Below, piece by piece: positions 9,434 to 19,233 of a stretch of 64,000 nucleotides of DNA (positions are counted from its first letter, which is position 1; every line of letters begins with the position of its first letter). Below the pieces are notes generated by a model that was not told where the DNA came from, did no database searches, and saw nothing but the letters and a program-made list of their open reading frames with translations. The position numbers were made by a program, and so were the translations under genes. Source of the stretch: Clostridia bacterium (GTDB lineage: Bacteria; Bacillota; Clostridia; Acetivibrionales; STF1-152). The stretch spans positions 1 to 64,000 of the forward strand of contig JANQLN010000113.1 of NCBI GenBank assembly GCA_028280575.1, read 5' to 3'.

Positions 9434-10312
9434 TCACTCAATATTTTGCATCTGTTCTCTTATTTTGTCTATTTCCGTTTTTATTTCCACAACACATTTG
9501 GTTATATCTATATTGCTGGATTTAGAACCTATTGTATTTGCTTCCCTGTGCATTTCCTGTATTAAAAAATCCAGTTTTCTTCCCACGGGTTTTTCTGTTT
9601 CCAGGGTCTCGCCCATCTGTTTTACGTGGCTTTTCAACCTGACTACTTCTTCATTTATGTTACTTTTTTCAGCAAAATATACAACTTCAGTTGAAAGTCT
9701 GTTTTCATCAATAGTTTGCTGTTCCGTAAGCTCCTTTATCCTTGTTTCTAATTTTTGCCTGTACTCATCAACAATACAGGACGCTCTTTTCTCAATTTTA
9801 TCCACATAAACGCTTATATCGTCAAGCCTTTGCTCAACATCTATTTTAAGCTTTTTACCTTCGGTTTCTCTCATTGTTACAAGATTTTGAAGAGCCACAT
9901 CAAGTGCGTTTTTAAGCAGCCCCCAGATCTTTTCTTCATCTTCCTCTTCCTTATCTATCCTGAGTACATCAGGGAACCTGGCAACAAGTGCCACCGATAT
10001 ATCATCATATAAATCGTACTCGTCTTTTAAAAACCTGCAGGCATTGACTACGGTTGAAGCAAGAGGCCTGTCAACTAAAACCTTTTTTGATTCATCTCCC
10101 ATATCTTCATATGTTACATAAACATCTGCCTTACCTCTTGACACATATTGGGTAACAAGGTATCTGACTTTCTCTTCCAGAAAAGAAATCTGCCTGGGCA
10201 GCTTTATATATGTATCACTGTATTTATGATTCACCGTTCTTATTTCAACAATAAACTTTTTGCCTGATTTATGTATTTCTCCTCTACCATATCCTGTCAT
10301 ACTTCTTATCAT
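9434..10312 (-). CDS. yicC: YicC/YloC family endoribonuclease
   Basis: The 292-residue protein begins MIRSMTGYGRGE, diagnostic of the YicC/YloC family, and ends with the conserved C-terminal domain (KLDFLIQEMHREANTIGSKS, DUF1732). Family members have been shown to be endoribonucleases that affect RNA turnover. The middle (about residues 150-230) is predicted helical. It heads the yicC-remA-gmk-rpoZ-coaBC chain, with a -10 box about 55 bases upstream. Confidence 0.95.
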   Translation of the reverse strand: MIRSMTGYGRGEIHKSGKKFIVEIRTVNHKYSDTYIKLPRQISFLEEKVRYLVTQYVSRGKADVYVTYEDMGDESKKVLVDRPLASTVVNACRFLKDEYDLYDDISVALVARFPDVLRIDKEEEDEEKIWGLLKNALDVALQNLVTMRETEGKKLKIDVEQRLDDISVYVDKIEKRASCIVDEYRQKLETRIKELTEQQTIDENRLSTEVVYFAEKSNINEEVVRLKSHVKQMGETLETEKPVGRKLDFLIQEMHREANTIGSKSSNIDITKCVVEIKTEIDKIREQMQNIE

Positions 10313-10365
10313 TTTTTATCCTTCTTCCATCACTCTTTTGGATAAGCCTAATCAAACCAAATAAT

Positions 10366-10371
10366 ATTATA
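10366..10371 (-). promoter_or_regulatory. Putative -10 box for the yicC operon
   Basis: The minus strand reads ATGCTATAATATT, with a perfect TATAAT 53 bases before the yicC start. The -35 region (TTCAAA, 16 bases upstream) is weak and is followed by a run of nine T bases. It lies in the 137-base gap between rsmE and yicC. Confidence 0.45.
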
Positions 10372-10449
10372 GCATAAAAAAAAAGTTTTTGAAGCATTTT
10401 CCTTTAATTTATTAAGTTTTTTCCCACATACTCTTTATTTCTCAATTTT

Positions 10450-11190
10450 TCATCCCATATCACCAAATTGGTACATCAATATAGACAGCAGGGAAAACCC
10501 GGCTGTTTCTGTTCTCAATATTCTCGGCCCCAATGTAATAGTTATTATACCACAGTCCCTGCAGGCCTTGGCTTCATCATAAGTAAAACCGCCCTCAGGT
10601 CCTATGAAAATGCCTATATCCTTTAACTCACTTTTCGATGTAAATGATTTTATATTATTATCTCTCTCGTTTTCATAGGGCATAAAAAAAAGATGGTACC
10701 GGTTACTCAATCGAAGTACATCTTTCAACATGGCAGGTTTTTCTACCCTGGGTATAATTCCCCTATTGCTTTGTTTTGAAGCTTCCATGGCAATTTTTTG
10801 CCACCTGCAAACCTTTTTTGCAGCATCTTTGCCGCTATTAAATTTTACAACCGTTCTATGGGTAATAACAGGTACTATTTTATTGATGCCAAGTTCTACA
10901 CATTTTTGTACGATAGTATCCATTTTATCTGATTTGGGGACTGCCTGAAACAGTGTTACCTTTACTGGCGGCTCGTTTTTATTTTCAATTTGCTTAATAA
11001 TAACGGTCCGTACCGCTCCGGTGCCGATTTCTTCAACGGCTACCTCATAATCGGTACATTCTCCGTCGCAAACTACAAAAGTATCCCCGGGTCCGTATCT
11101 CAAAACGTTTTTTATATGGTTTACATCCTTCCCGGTTAAAATTATGGTATTTTCCCTGATACTTGATTTATCTATAAAGAATCTTGCCAT
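10450..11190 (-). CDS. rsmE: 16S rRNA m3U1498 methyltransferase RsmE
   Basis: RsmE methylates N3 of U1498 in 16S rRNA, using S-adenosylmethionine. At 246 residues it has the normal length: an N-terminal PUA-like RNA-binding part (MARFFIDKSS...GKDVNHIKNVLR) and a C-terminal SPOUT (trefoil-knot) domain with IFIGPEGGFTYDE and LGPRILRTETAGF. The start overlaps the end of prmA by 19 bases, so the two are translationally linked. It closes the heat-shock operon block. Confidence 0.96.
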   Translation of the reverse strand: MARFFIDKSSIRENTIILTGKDVNHIKNVLRYGPGDTFVVCDGECTDYEVAVEEIGTGAVRTVIIKQIENKNEPPVKVTLFQAVPKSDKMDTIVQKCVELGINKIVPVITHRTVVKFNSGKDAAKKVCRWQKIAMEASKQSNRGIIPRVEKPAMLKDVLRLSNRYHLFFMPYENERDNNIKSFTSKSELKDIGIFIGPEGGFTYDEAKACRDCGIITITLGPRILRTETAGFSLLSILMYQFGDMG

Positions 11191-12113
11191 ACGAATCTAA
11201 CCGCCACCCATTCACCTTTTTCAAGCTGCTCCCTGCATACCAATCCTAAGCTTTTATATGCTTTCATAACTTCATATTTTCTATCTCTTATTATTCCGGA
11301 TGCTATGAAGGAGCCACTTTCGCATAACAGCCTTGAAATCCTGGCACCTATATCAATAATCGTATCAGCTATTATATTGGCTACAATTATATCATATTTA
11401 TCCCCAGGCAGCTCATTTATCGTGCCTGTATATAAATTTACTATACTATCTGCATTGTTAATTTTACAGTTTTCTTTCGATATACATACAGCCGTTTTAT
11501 CAATATCGACAGCATCTACCTCTCTTGCTCCAAGTCTTGCCGCTATTATAGATAAAATGCCACTTCCGCATCCGATATCTGCAATTTTTAATCCCCTGAT
11601 ATCATTTCTGCTGATAATTTGAGAACACAACCGGGTTGTTTCATGGGTACCGGTACCAAAAGCCATTCCAGGATCAATATTTATAACAATCTTATTTGTG
11701 TTTTCATACTCTTCCCAGGTTGGTTTAATAATTATATTTTCACATATTTCAAAAGGTTTGTAATACTTTTTCCAGTTATTTGCCCAATCCTCTTCATTTA
11801 TAATGGAAAATGAAATATGTCCGCTGCCAATATCCATATATTTTGAAATATTATGAAGCTTTGGCTTCAGCATTTTCTCCAGCTCATATTTCCCTGGATT
11901 CTCGTGGAAATATGCTTTAACTTTGATATTATTGGTATTAAGCCCGAGCATATCCTTATCAAAATAGCCGGATGATCCTGAATCTTTTATGCTTTTCCTT
12001 ATCTCAAAAGGATCATCAATTACCACGCCCCCCGCACCCATTTCAACAAGCATATGGGATATGGCTTCCAAAGCTTCATTGCTGGTATCTATACAAATTT
12101 CAATCCAATCCAT
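11172..12113 (-). CDS. prmA: Ribosomal protein L11 methyltransferase PrmA
   Basis: PrmA methylates ribosomal protein L11 with S-adenosylmethionine. The 313-residue protein has the N-terminal substrate-binding domain (MDWIEICIDTSNEALEAISHML) and a Rossmann methyltransferase domain with motif I as IADIGCGSGILSIIAA and motif IV as IVANIIAD. The region GMAFGTGTHETT just before motif I is characteristic. It lies 4 bases after dnaJ and overlaps rsmE, the order common in clostridia. Confidence 0.96.
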   Translation of the reverse strand: MDWIEICIDTSNEALEAISHMLVEMGAGGVVIDDPFEIRKSIKDSGSSGYFDKDMLGLNTNNIKVKAYFHENPGKYELEKMLKPKLHNISKYMDIGSGHISFSIINEEDWANNWKKYYKPFEICENIIIKPTWEEYENTNKIVINIDPGMAFGTGTHETTRLCSQIISRNDIRGLKIADIGCGSGILSIIAARLGAREVDAVDIDKTAVCISKENCKINNADSIVNLYTGTINELPGDKYDIIVANIIADTIIDIGARISRLLCESGSFIASGIIRDRKYEVMKAYKSLGLVCREQLEKGEWVAVRFVWQDSL

Positions 12114-12117
12114 ATTT

Positions 12118-13263
12118 TTATATTCCCAATGCTTCCTTCATTTTGTCGAAAAAGCCTTTTCTTTGCTCATGGTGTTCATCTCCGCTTATCTGCGCAAATT
12201 CCCTCAAAATTTCTTTTTGCTTGTCATTTAATTTTTTAGGCACCTCAACATGGACCTTTACATATTGGTCTCCCCTGTTTCCTGAACGCAAATCGGGTAT
12301 ACCTTTGTTTCTCAATCTAAACACGGTTCCGGTTTGAGTACCTTCCGGAATATTGTACTTAACCTTGCCGTCAAGTGTAGGAACCTCAATTTCACTTCCC
12401 AGTGCTCCCTGTACAAAAGTTATCGGCATCTCACAAACCACATCATTACCCTGGCGAGAAAAAAGAGAATGTGTTCCGACTCTCACATTGACAAACAAAT
12501 CCCCCGAGGGTCCGCCTCTTAAACCCGGCTCTCCTTCTCCCCTCAAGGATATGGTCTGTCCGTCATCTATACCGGCGGGAATATTCAACTTCATCTTTTT
12601 TCTTCTTCGAAGTCTGCCGGTTCCATTACAGGTCCTGCATGGCTCTGTAATTATTTTACCTTCACCATTACACACATCACACGTCTTTACATTAACAAAC
12701 TGCCCAAACGGCGTTCTTTGCTTATACTGTATCTGTCCCGTACCATTACAATGCCTGCAAGCAGAAGGGCCTGTACCAGGTTTTGAGCCTGATCCGCCGC
12801 AGGTTGAGCATGGCTCCATTCTTTCAATATTAATTTCCCTTTCTACTCCAAACGCAGCTTCTTCAAAACTTATTTCCACACCATGCTTGATGTCCGCTCC
12901 CTTACGGGGACCGTTCCTTTTGGAAGACCTTGAGCTGCCTCCAAATCCTGAACCGCCAAAAAAAGTTTCAAATATATCATTGATTCCCCCAAAATCAAAA
13001 TCGGAAAACCCTCCAAATCCGCCAAAACCGTTTCCATCTATACCTGCATGCCCAAACTGGTCATACTGGGTACGTTTTTCAGGATTTATCAGTACATTAT
13101 ATGCTTCATTCGCTTCCTTAAATTTTGCTTCGGCAATGGAATCACCTTGATTTACATCAGGATGATACTTTTTTGCAAGCTTCCTGTAAGACTTTTTAAT
13201 ATCTGTATCAGTTGCATTTCTATCCAAACCAAGGATTTCATAATAATCCCTTTTACCAGCCAT
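12118..13263 (-). CDS. dnaJ: Chaperone protein DnaJ
   Basis: DnaJ is the J-domain co-chaperone that delivers substrates to DnaK and stimulates its ATPase. The 381-residue protein is a complete class A DnaJ: J domain with HPD (KKYHPDVNQ, about residue 33), a Gly/Phe-rich linker, four zinc-binding repeats (CSTCGGSG, CRHCNGTG, CDVCNGEG, CRTCNGTG) and a C-terminal substrate-binding part. ATG at 13263 (MAGKRDYYEILG) is chosen because GGAG lies 8 bases upstream; a 15-residue in-frame extension is unlikely. A terminator hairpin lies between dnaK and this gene, so dnaJ may be made at lower levels than dnaK. Confidence 0.97.
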   Translation of the reverse strand: MAGKRDYYEILGLDRNATDTDIKKSYRKLAKKYHPDVNQGDSIAEAKFKEANEAYNVLINPEKRTQYDQFGHAGIDGNGFGGFGGFSDFDFGGINDIFETFFGGSGFGGSSRSSKRNGPRKGADIKHGVEISFEEAAFGVEREINIERMEPCSTCGGSGSKPGTGPSACRHCNGTGQIQYKQRTPFGQFVNVKTCDVCNGEGKIITEPCRTCNGTGRLRRRKKMKLNIPAGIDDGQTISLRGEGEPGLRGGPSGDLFVNVRVGTHSLFSRQGNDVVCEMPITFVQGALGSEIEVPTLDGKVKYNIPEGTQTGTVFRLRNKGIPDLRSGNRGDQYVKVHVEVPKKLNDKQKEILREFAQISGDEHHEQRKGFFDKMKEALGI

Positions 13264-13362
13264 CAGACCACTCCGTTCTAAATCTAAAACCTTATTCAAC
13301 TTTAACAATTATAGCACATTTTATACTATTACTCCACACTATTCAATGTGCAATCCGTATCA

Positions 13363-13410
13363 GGCAATTTGCTTTGTTTCAGCTTCAAGGCCAGCATACC
13401 GAATGTAACG
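13363..13410. repeat. Decayed copy of the interspersed repeat
   Basis: GGCAATTTGCTTTGTTTCA and the following bases align with the left half of the repeat at 44043-44090, with about three quarters of 48 positions identical by eye, including the shared blocks GCAATTTGC, TTCAAG, AGCATAC and AATGT. It lies in the dnaK-dnaJ spacer, just beyond the hairpin at 13414-13455. The right half of the repeat is not recognisable. Confidence 0.55.
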
Positions 13411-13413
13411 TCA

Positions 13414-13455
13414 AAAAATAAGCCAGATCACAAAATATGACCATGGCTTATTTTT
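13414..13455 (-). terminator. Terminator-like hairpin between dnaK and dnaJ
   Basis: AAAAATAAGCCA (13414-13425) pairs perfectly with TGGCTTATTTTT (13444-13455). On the minus strand the stem ends in TTATTTTTT directly after dnaK. It could partly terminate the hrcA operon transcript or stabilise the 3' end of the dnaK message. Confidence 0.75.
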
Positions 13456-13463
13456 AGAGAAAA

Positions 13464-15323
13464 TTACTTATTTTCTTCCTCTTCGTCTACTACCTTGTAA
13501 TCGGCATCATATACATCTTCCTGCCCTGCATTTTCCTTCTGGGATTCAGACCCTTGTGCGTCCTGTGCTTGCTCTGCACCGGCTGCTCCCGGATTTTGCT
13601 GGTATATCTTCTGTGAAATTTCATAAAAGGCCTGCTGTAAAGCCTCCGTTGCACTTTTTATTGCACTTGAATCAGTACCTTTAAGGGCTTCCTTAACTTT
13701 ACCAATCTCTCCTTCTATTTTGGATTTATCATCCTGGGAAAGCTTGTCTCCCATATCTTTCAGGGTTTTTTCAGATTGGTATACAATTGAATCCGCATTA
13801 TTGCGGGCTTCCACTTCATCTTTTTTTTCTTTGTCTTCTGATGCATGCTTTTCAGCCTCTTTTACAGCCTTGTCAATTTCGTCGTCCGAAAGATTTGTTG
13901 TCGCCGTAATCTGTATCTTTTGCTCATTTCCTGTCCCTAGATCCTTTGCGGAAACATGCACTATACCATTTGCATCTATATCAAATGTAACTTCAATCTG
14001 AGGAACGCCTCTTGGTGCCGGCGGTATGCCTGTAAGCTGGAATCTTCCAAGTGTCTTATTGCCTGCTGCCATTTCCCTTTCACCCTGAAGCACATGTATA
14101 TCTACACTTGTCTGGCCGTCTGCAGCGGTTGAGAACACCTGGCTCTTCTTGGCGGGTATGGTTGTATTTCTTTCAATAAGTCTTGTACAAACTCCTCCAA
14201 GTGTCTCAATGCCAAGAGATAATGGTGTAACATCAAGCAATAGAAGGTCCTTTACATCACCTGTCAGTACGCCTGCCTGTATTGCTGCTCCCATAGCAAC
14301 GCACTCGTCGGGATTAATCCCTTTAAAAGGATCTTTTCCTATAAAATCCTTAACAGCTTTTTGTACTGCCGGTATTCTTGTAGAGCCGCCAACCAGCAGC
14401 ACCTTGTCAATATCGCGCGGCTTAAGCTCAGCATCCTTAAGCGCGGTACGTGTCGGACCCATTGTCTTTTCTACAAGGTCTGACGTAAGCTCATCAAACT
14501 TGGCCCTTGATAAAGATATGTCAAGATGTTTAGGACCCTCCGCATCGGCGGTAATAAAAGGAAGGTTGATGCTTGCTGTCATAGTAGAAGATAATTCTAT
14601 TTTTGCTTTTTCGGCGGCTTCCTTTAACCTTTGAAGGGCCATTTTATCATTTCTAAGGTCTATCCCCGCATCCTTTTTAAAAGAGTCGGCCAGCCAATCC
14701 ATAACTCTCTGGTCAAAATCGTCTCCGCCCAAACGGTTATTACCATTGGTTGCCAGCACCTCAAATACTCCATCTCCTATTTCCAGGATGGATACGTCGA
14801 ATGTTCCACCTCCCAGATCATAAACCATTATTTTCTGGTCGGAGCCTTTATCGAGTCCATATGCAAGTGCGGCTGCAGTCGGTTCATTTATTATTCTCAA
14901 TACTTCAAGCCCTGCTATCTTACCTGCATCCTTTGTTGCCTGCCTCTGGGAATCGCTGAAATATGCAGGCACAGTAATTACTGCCTGGCTTACGGTTTCA
15001 CCCAGATAGTCCTCCGCATATGCTTTAATTTTCTGGAGAACCATTGCAGATATTTCCTGGGGTGTATAGCCTTTGCCATCAATAGAAATCTTTCTATCGG
15101 ACCCCATATCTCTCTTAATTGATATGATTGTCCTGTCAGGGTTTGTAATTGCCTGTCTTTTTGCGACCTGCCCTACAAGTCTTTCCCCTGACTTTGAAAA
15201 TGCAACTACCGACGGTGTTGTCCTGGCGCCTTCCGAATTTGGCATAACAACAGGCTCTCCACCTTCCATAACCGCCACACATGAATTAGTTGTACCCAAA
15301 TCTATTCCTATTACTTTAGCCAT
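13464..15323 (-). CDS. dnaK: Chaperone protein DnaK (Hsp70)
   Basis: DnaK is the ATP-dependent chaperone that binds exposed hydrophobic stretches during folding and stress. The 619-residue protein starts [22 protein letters not shown] and shows the Hsp70 signatures [14 protein letters not shown] and [14 protein letters not shown] in the ATPase domain, the [19 protein letters not shown] junction to the substrate-binding domain, and a helical lid with a Glu/Asp-rich tail (VVDEEEENK). Like other Gram-positive DnaK proteins it lacks the longer insert of proteobacterial ones. It follows grpE by 33 bases in the CIRCE-controlled operon. Confidence 0.99.
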   Translation of the reverse strand: MAKVIGIDLGTTNSCVAVMEGGEPVVMPNSEGARTTPSVVAFSKSGERLVGQVAKRQAITNPDRTIISIKRDMGSDRKISIDGKGYTPQEISAMVLQKIKAYAEDYLGETVSQAVITVPAYFSDSQRQATKDAGKIAGLEVLRIINEPTAAALAYGLDKGSDQKIMVYDLGGGTFDVSILEIGDGVFEVLATNGNNRLGGDDFDQRVMDWLADSFKKDAGIDLRNDKMALQRLKEAAEKAKIELSSTMTASINLPFITADAEGPKHLDISLSRAKFDELTSDLVEKTMGPTRTALKDAELKPRDIDKVLLVGGSTRIPAVQKAVKDFIGKDPFKGINPDECVAMGAAIQAGVLTGDVKDLLLLDVTPLSLGIETLGGVCTRLIERNTTIPAKKSQVFSTAADGQTSVDIHVLQGEREMAAGNKTLGRFQLTGIPPAPRGVPQIEVTFDIDANGIVHVSAKDLGTGNEQKIQITATTNLSDDEIDKAVKEAEKHASEDKEKKDEVEARNNADSIVYQSEKTLKDMGDKLSQDDKSKIEGEIGKVKEALKGTDSSAIKSATEALQQAFYEISQKIYQQNPGAAGAEQAQDAQGSESQKENAGQEDVYDADYKVVDEEEENK

Positions 15324-15356
15324 AAAAAATACCTCCTGTAAATTATTTATCTGTTT

Positions 15357-15959
15357 CTAGTTAGCTACTTTTACTACGCTGTGCCTTAGTACTTTGTCCT
15401 TTAATATATAACCCTTTTGAAATTCTTCAATAATTTCATTTTCTCCGTAAGTATCATCGCTCACATGCATGACAGCATTATGAAGCTCCGGATTGAATGA
15501 TTCTCCAAGGGACTTGATCTCTTCGACTTCCAGGCTTTTAAACACATCCGTCATCTGTCTGTACACCAATTCCACACCCTCGCTTAAAGGATTATTTTCT
15601 TCTTTGCGTGCTACATCCAATGCCCTTTCCAAATTATCAAGCACCGGCAAAAACACAGCAGCTACTTCCACCGTAGTATTGCAATAGAGATTATCCTTTT
15701 CCTTCAATGTACGTTTTTTATAATTATCAAATTCTGCAACAGTCCTCTGCAGCATATCAAAGTATTCTTCATATTTCCTGTTTGCATCTTCAAGTTTCTT
15801 TTCAAGCTCATCACCTTTTTCATCCACATCATTTACATCCACATTGCAGGAATTTTCTTCTCCACTTGCATCTTCTTCCGGTTCATTACCTTCCTCTGTT
15901 AATTCCATCTCTTCTTTTTCTTCCATATTGTTGTCTTCAAAATGCTTTTTATCATCCAT
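15357..15959 (-). CDS. grpE: Nucleotide exchange factor GrpE
   Basis: GrpE releases ADP from DnaK and so resets the chaperone cycle. The 200-residue protein has a long acidic N-terminus (about residues 1-50), a coiled-coil dimerisation helix (ELEKKLEDANRKYEEYFDMLQRTVAEFDNYKKR) and the C-terminal beta domain ending VLRHSVVKVAN, a typical GrpE end. It lies between hrcA (123-base gap) and dnaK. Confidence 0.96.
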   Translation of the reverse strand: MDDKKHFEDNNMEEKEEMELTEEGNEPEEDASGEENSCNVDVNDVDEKGDELEKKLEDANRKYEEYFDMLQRTVAEFDNYKKRTLKEKDNLYCNTTVEVAAVFLPVLDNLERALDVARKEENNPLSEGVELVYRQMTDVFKSLEVEEIKSLGESFNPELHNAVMHVSDDTYGENEIIEEFQKGYILKDKVLRHSVVKVAN

Positions 15960-16082
15960 AAAATTATGACTACCCTCCTTGTTGTATTTTAAATTAATAA
16001 AACCCTTCTGTTATTATATATATCAACTTGCATATTCCGATCCGCAAAAACTGGGAAAACAGTACTTCCAAATGCTTCAAAA

Positions 16083-17129
16083 CTAAGTGTCGTCAAGTTT
16101 TTCGCCAAATATTCTTAGAATATCCTCATTTATTCTTTTACGCATATAGTTAAGTGAAGATACAACCTTTGAATACTCCATTCTGGTAGGCCCGATTATT
16201 CCTATTGAACCCAATACCCTTTCATTCATGCTGTAAGTAGCAGTTATCAAACTGTAATCCTTAATTTCCTCAACATCATTTTCTGTTCCTATTTTAATAG
16301 TGATGCCCCTGCAGTCATGAGGCCTGACCAGCAGCTTGCATAAAATCTCCTTGCCGTCAAGTATACTCAAAAATTCCTTGGCTTTTATAACGTCACTGAA
16401 TTCAGGGAAATTGAATATGTTAGTAGTTCCGTCAAGATAAACCTCCGAATCCTCAATTTGCTTTATACAATCATCAATGCCCGTAAAAACTGCTTCCAAT
16501 ATATCATTATCAATAATCCTTTCTATTTCTGAAACAACACTGCTGTTTATTTCCTCTACATTAAGGCCGCTGAGTTTTTCATTCAATATATTTGAAACAG
16601 TAATTATATAATCCGCAGGTACAATTTTAGGAAGCTGTATCATGCTGTTTTTAACTGTCCCGGCTCCTGTTACAACAATTACCAATGCTCTTACGGTGTC
16701 TATTGGAACAAGCTGTACTGCCTTTAGCTTTATCTCGTTTATACCGGGAGTTACAGCCATAGAAGTATATCTTGTAATCCTTGACATTATTGCCGATGCC
16801 TGCTTTAATAATTGGCTAAGCTCATTTATCTTTACTTCCATAGCCTTTTTTATACTTATTATTTCATCTTCCGTAAGTGATTCCAGTTTCATAAGCTCAT
16901 CCACATAAAGCCTGTATCCTTTGTCGGAAGGTATACGTCCTGCAGACGTATGGGGCTGTAATAAAAAACCAAGCTCTTCAAGGTCGGACATCTCATTTCT
17001 GATTGTTGCCGAGCTTAAGCCAAGCTCATGTTTTCTTGCAATAGTCCTTGACCCTACCGGTTCTGCAAAGTTAATATAATCATCAATTATAGCTCTTAGT
17101 ATTCTCCTTTTCCTTTCGTCAAGATTCAA
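16083..17129 (-). CDS. hrcA: Heat-inducible transcription repressor HrcA
   Basis: HrcA binds the CIRCE operator and represses class I heat-shock genes; its folding depends on GroEL in studied bacteria. The start is best placed at TTG 17129, giving 348 residues beginning MNLDERKRRILRAII, the usual HrcA N-terminus, with AAAGGAG 8 bases upstream. A longer frame reaches an ATG at 17162, but that codon lies inside the CIRCE element and the extra residues would encode the operator and ribosome binding site. The winged-helix DNA-binding part spans about residues 1-75 (GLSSATIRNEMSDLEELGFL), followed by the GAF-like dimerisation region. It is the first gene of its own regulated operon. Confidence 0.95.
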   Translation of the reverse strand: MNLDERKRRILRAIIDDYINFAEPVGSRTIARKHELGLSSATIRNEMSDLEELGFLLQPHTSAGRIPSDKGYRLYVDELMKLESLTEDEIISIKKAMEVKINELSQLLKQASAIMSRITRYTSMAVTPGINEIKLKAVQLVPIDTVRALVIVVTGAGTVKNSMIQLPKIVPADYIITVSNILNEKLSGLNVEEINSSVVSEIERIIDNDILEAVFTGIDDCIKQIEDSEVYLDGTTNIFNFPEFSDVIKAKEFLSILDGKEILCKLLVRPHDCRGITIKIGTENDVEEIKDYSLITATYSMNERVLGSIGIIGPTRMEYSKVVSSLNYMRKRINEDILRIFGEKLDDT

Positions 17130-17145
17130 AGTTTCAACTCCTTTA

Positions 17146-17172
17146 TTAGCACTCTCATTCATTGAGTGCTAA
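17146..17172 (-). promoter_or_regulatory. CIRCE operator (HrcA binding site)
   Basis: TTAGCACTC-N9-GAGTGCTAA is present at 17146-17172, a perfect match to the CIRCE consensus. It lies just downstream of the -10 box, between the promoter and the hrcA ribosome binding site, so it would be in the 5' leader of the transcript. HrcA should bind here and autoregulate hrcA-grpE-dnaK(-dnaJ). Confidence 0.98.
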
Positions 17173-17183
17173 TTCATAACACT

Positions 17184-17212
17184 AAAATACCACTCTCATT
17201 TTATTTTGTCAA
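17184..17212 (-). promoter_or_regulatory. Sigma-A promoter of the hrcA operon
   Basis: On the minus strand TTGACA (17207-17212) and TATTTT (17184-17189) are separated by exactly 17 bases, directly upstream of CIRCE. The -35 box is perfect. This arrangement is standard for hrcA operons in Firmicutes. Confidence 0.9.
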
Positions 17213-17277
17213 GTATTTCGTGGATATTATTTGTATTTGACAGAGAAAAAATACTCCCTTAAAACACAACAAAAATT

Positions 17278-18417
17278 TTATATAAACTCTATAAACACCT
17301 TGTTGGCAAGGTCCAATCCCGAATATGACAATTTGAATCCCTTGTCGGTTTTCTGTAAAAAGCCCTTTTTTAAAAGCTTATTGATTTCATCCTCATACAC
17401 ACTAAACAAGGCCACATCAAACCTTTTTTTAAAAGATTTTTCTGAAATTCCATCTGCCTTCCTAAGCCCCATAATCATATATTCAGACATGCTTTCCTCA
17501 AAATCAATATTTAAAATATTTTCAACAGGCGGGCTTTTGTCCTTTTCCATCCTTAAAATGTATTCCCGGACATTATTTACATTATTAAATCTTTTATTGT
17601 TATAAAATGAATGGGCGCCTGCTCCCATCCCTATATATTCTTCACATTTCCAGTATGCAATGTTATGCATGCACCGACTGCCTTCCCTGGCAAAATTGGA
17701 AATTTCATAATGCTCATATCCGTTTTCACAGAGCATTTTTACTGCCATATGATACATCTCCCTGTCAATTTCATCTGAAACGGCAACAATAGCTTTTTTG
17801 CCCAACGCTTCATAAAATGGTGTTCCTTTTTCAATTTTCAGGCTATAGCATGAAATATGCTCAATATTTAGAGCAATAATATATTTAATAGTATCTTCCC
17901 ACTGGGAAAGCGTTTGTCCCGGAATACCAAAAATCAAATCCACATTATTATTTTGCAGTCCTTCCTGTCTTGCCGTGTTGACACTTTTCAAAAAATCCTC
18001 TGTACGGTGTTTTCTTCCCAGGGTTTCAAGGAGATGCTCATGGGTGCTTTGAAGCCCTATGCTGAGCCTGTTGAAGCCGGCATTAACATATTCCCCAAGC
18101 TTAATCCTATCCAAAGTACCCGGATTTGATTCTATACTTATTTCCGCATCTTTATTTATTTTGAAATTATCTTTTAAATGATTGAGAGTAGAAGACATAT
18201 ACCTGGCATCCACATATGAAGGAGTACCTCCGCCTATAAATACAGTTTTAACATTTTTGCCTTTCGCCGCGAAAGAGTAGTATATTATTTCTTTTTCAAG
18301 GGCGTAAAAGTATGATTCTATAAGATTGTCCAAACCTGAAAAAGAGTTGAAATCACAATATAAACATTTTGACATGCAAAATGGAATGTGTATATAAATT
18401 GATATGCTTGCCTCCAT
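17278..18417 (-). CDS. hemW: HemW-like radical SAM protein
   Basis: HemW is a radical SAM protein related to oxygen-independent coproporphyrinogen oxidase; characterised members bind and transfer heme and are not oxidases. The radical SAM Cys motif CMSKCLYCDF lies near the N-terminus (IHIPFCMSKCLYC), followed by the FIGGGTPSY glycine motif and GFNRLSIGLQS. The C-terminal HemN-type winged domain is present. ATG at 18417 (MEASISIYIHIPFC) follows a GGAGG site; a TTG at 18429 overlaps the stop of the preceding gene. It lies between the PHP phosphatase and hrcA, the usual clostridial order. 379 residues is the usual length. Confidence 0.93.
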   Translation of the reverse strand: MEASISIYIHIPFCMSKCLYCDFNSFSGLDNLIESYFYALEKEIIYYSFAAKGKNVKTVFIGGGTPSYVDARYMSSTLNHLKDNFKINKDAEISIESNPGTLDRIKLGEYVNAGFNRLSIGLQSTHEHLLETLGRKHRTEDFLKSVNTARQEGLQNNNVDLIFGIPGQTLSQWEDTIKYIIALNIEHISCYSLKIEKGTPFYEALGKKAIVAVSDEIDREMYHMAVKMLCENGYEHYEISNFAREGSRCMHNIAYWKCEEYIGMGAGAHSFYNNKRFNNVNNVREYILRMEKDKSPPVENILNIDFEESMSEYMIMGLRKADGISEKSFKKRFDVALFSVYEDEINKLLKKGFLQKTDKGFKLSYSGLDLANKVFIEFI

Positions 18418-18429
18418 TAGCTCCTCCAA

Positions 18430-19233
18430 TCAGGGAATAATGCATGGATTTTCCGTATCCCACGGCATATACATGTACCGAAATCCAATTTTCTTAAGTA
18501 TTTCATATGCCTGTGCAAACCCCCTTATAATATGATGATGGCTGTGGGCGTCGCTGCCCAGTGAAATCCTTCTGCCCCCATATTTGTAATAAAAGTTTAA
18601 AAAGCTCTCGTCAGGTATAACACTGCCGCAGGGAGAAAAAAGCCCGGAGGTATTCACTTCAAGCAAAATATCGGACTTTGCACAAAATAATGCCAGCTCG
18701 TCATCCAGTTCATTTATTGTGCGTAATATTGATATGTCCAGATTAGAAATATCCCGGATATATCTTTTATATATTCCTGCATGCCCTAAAACATTGAACA
18801 TTTTTGTTTTAATACCACATGCTGCTTCAAAATAGTATTTTTGGATAACATCCTTGAATATATTATTATCCTTATATATTTGCGGACTTTTGCTGTCCGA
18901 AACCGACATACCGTTAATCATATGAATGGAACATATAGTATAATCATATGAATTATTACCCAGATGCTCTCGTATCTCTTGCTCTACTTTAAAAGCATAA
19001 TCTATTTCAGCACCTGCATAAAACCTATAACCTTTTTTATTGAAGCGATCAATGCTTGTAGCAAATGCTTCGTAATCAAAAAATCCATATGCTCCGCATT
19101 CAGGCATAAAATCAACATGCTCTGCAAAGCCTATTATATCTACCCTGCCGTTGTCAACCTGTTTTGCATATTCACTCATCTCAGATTGTGAATCCGGCGA
19201 AAAAGTGGTATGTACGTGTGTATCTATTCTCAT
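18430..19233 (-). CDS. PHP-domain phosphatase, HisJ/HisK (histidinol-phosphatase) family
   Basis: The 267-residue protein has the PHP metal-binding motifs in order: [29 protein letters not shown] and GSDAHSHHH. These form a trinuclear metal site in the family. Members closest in form are annotated as histidinol-phosphatases, but there is no histidine biosynthesis gene nearby, so its substrate is uncertain. Its start overlaps the lepA stop by four bases (ATGA), and hemW begins at its stop, so lepA, this gene and hemW are tightly coupled. Confidence 0.85.
   Translation of the reverse strand: MRIDTHVHTTFSPDSQSEMSEYAKQVDNGRVDIIGFAEHVDFMPECGAYGFFDYEAFATSIDRFNKKGYRFYAGAEIDYAFKVEQEIREHLGNNSYDYTICSIHMINGMSVSDSKSPQIYKDNNIFKDVIQKYYFEAACGIKTKMFNVLGHAGIYKRYIRDISNLDISILRTINELDDELALFCAKSDILLEVNTSGLFSPCGSVIPDESFLNFYYKYGGRRISLGSDAHSHHHIIRGFAQAYEILKKIGFRYMYMPWDTENPCIIP

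Noticed and set aside
14149-14634. Long open frames opposite dnaK and dnaJ on the plus strand
   Set aside because: They are antisense shadows of strongly conserved chaperone genes with no start signals or recognisable family.
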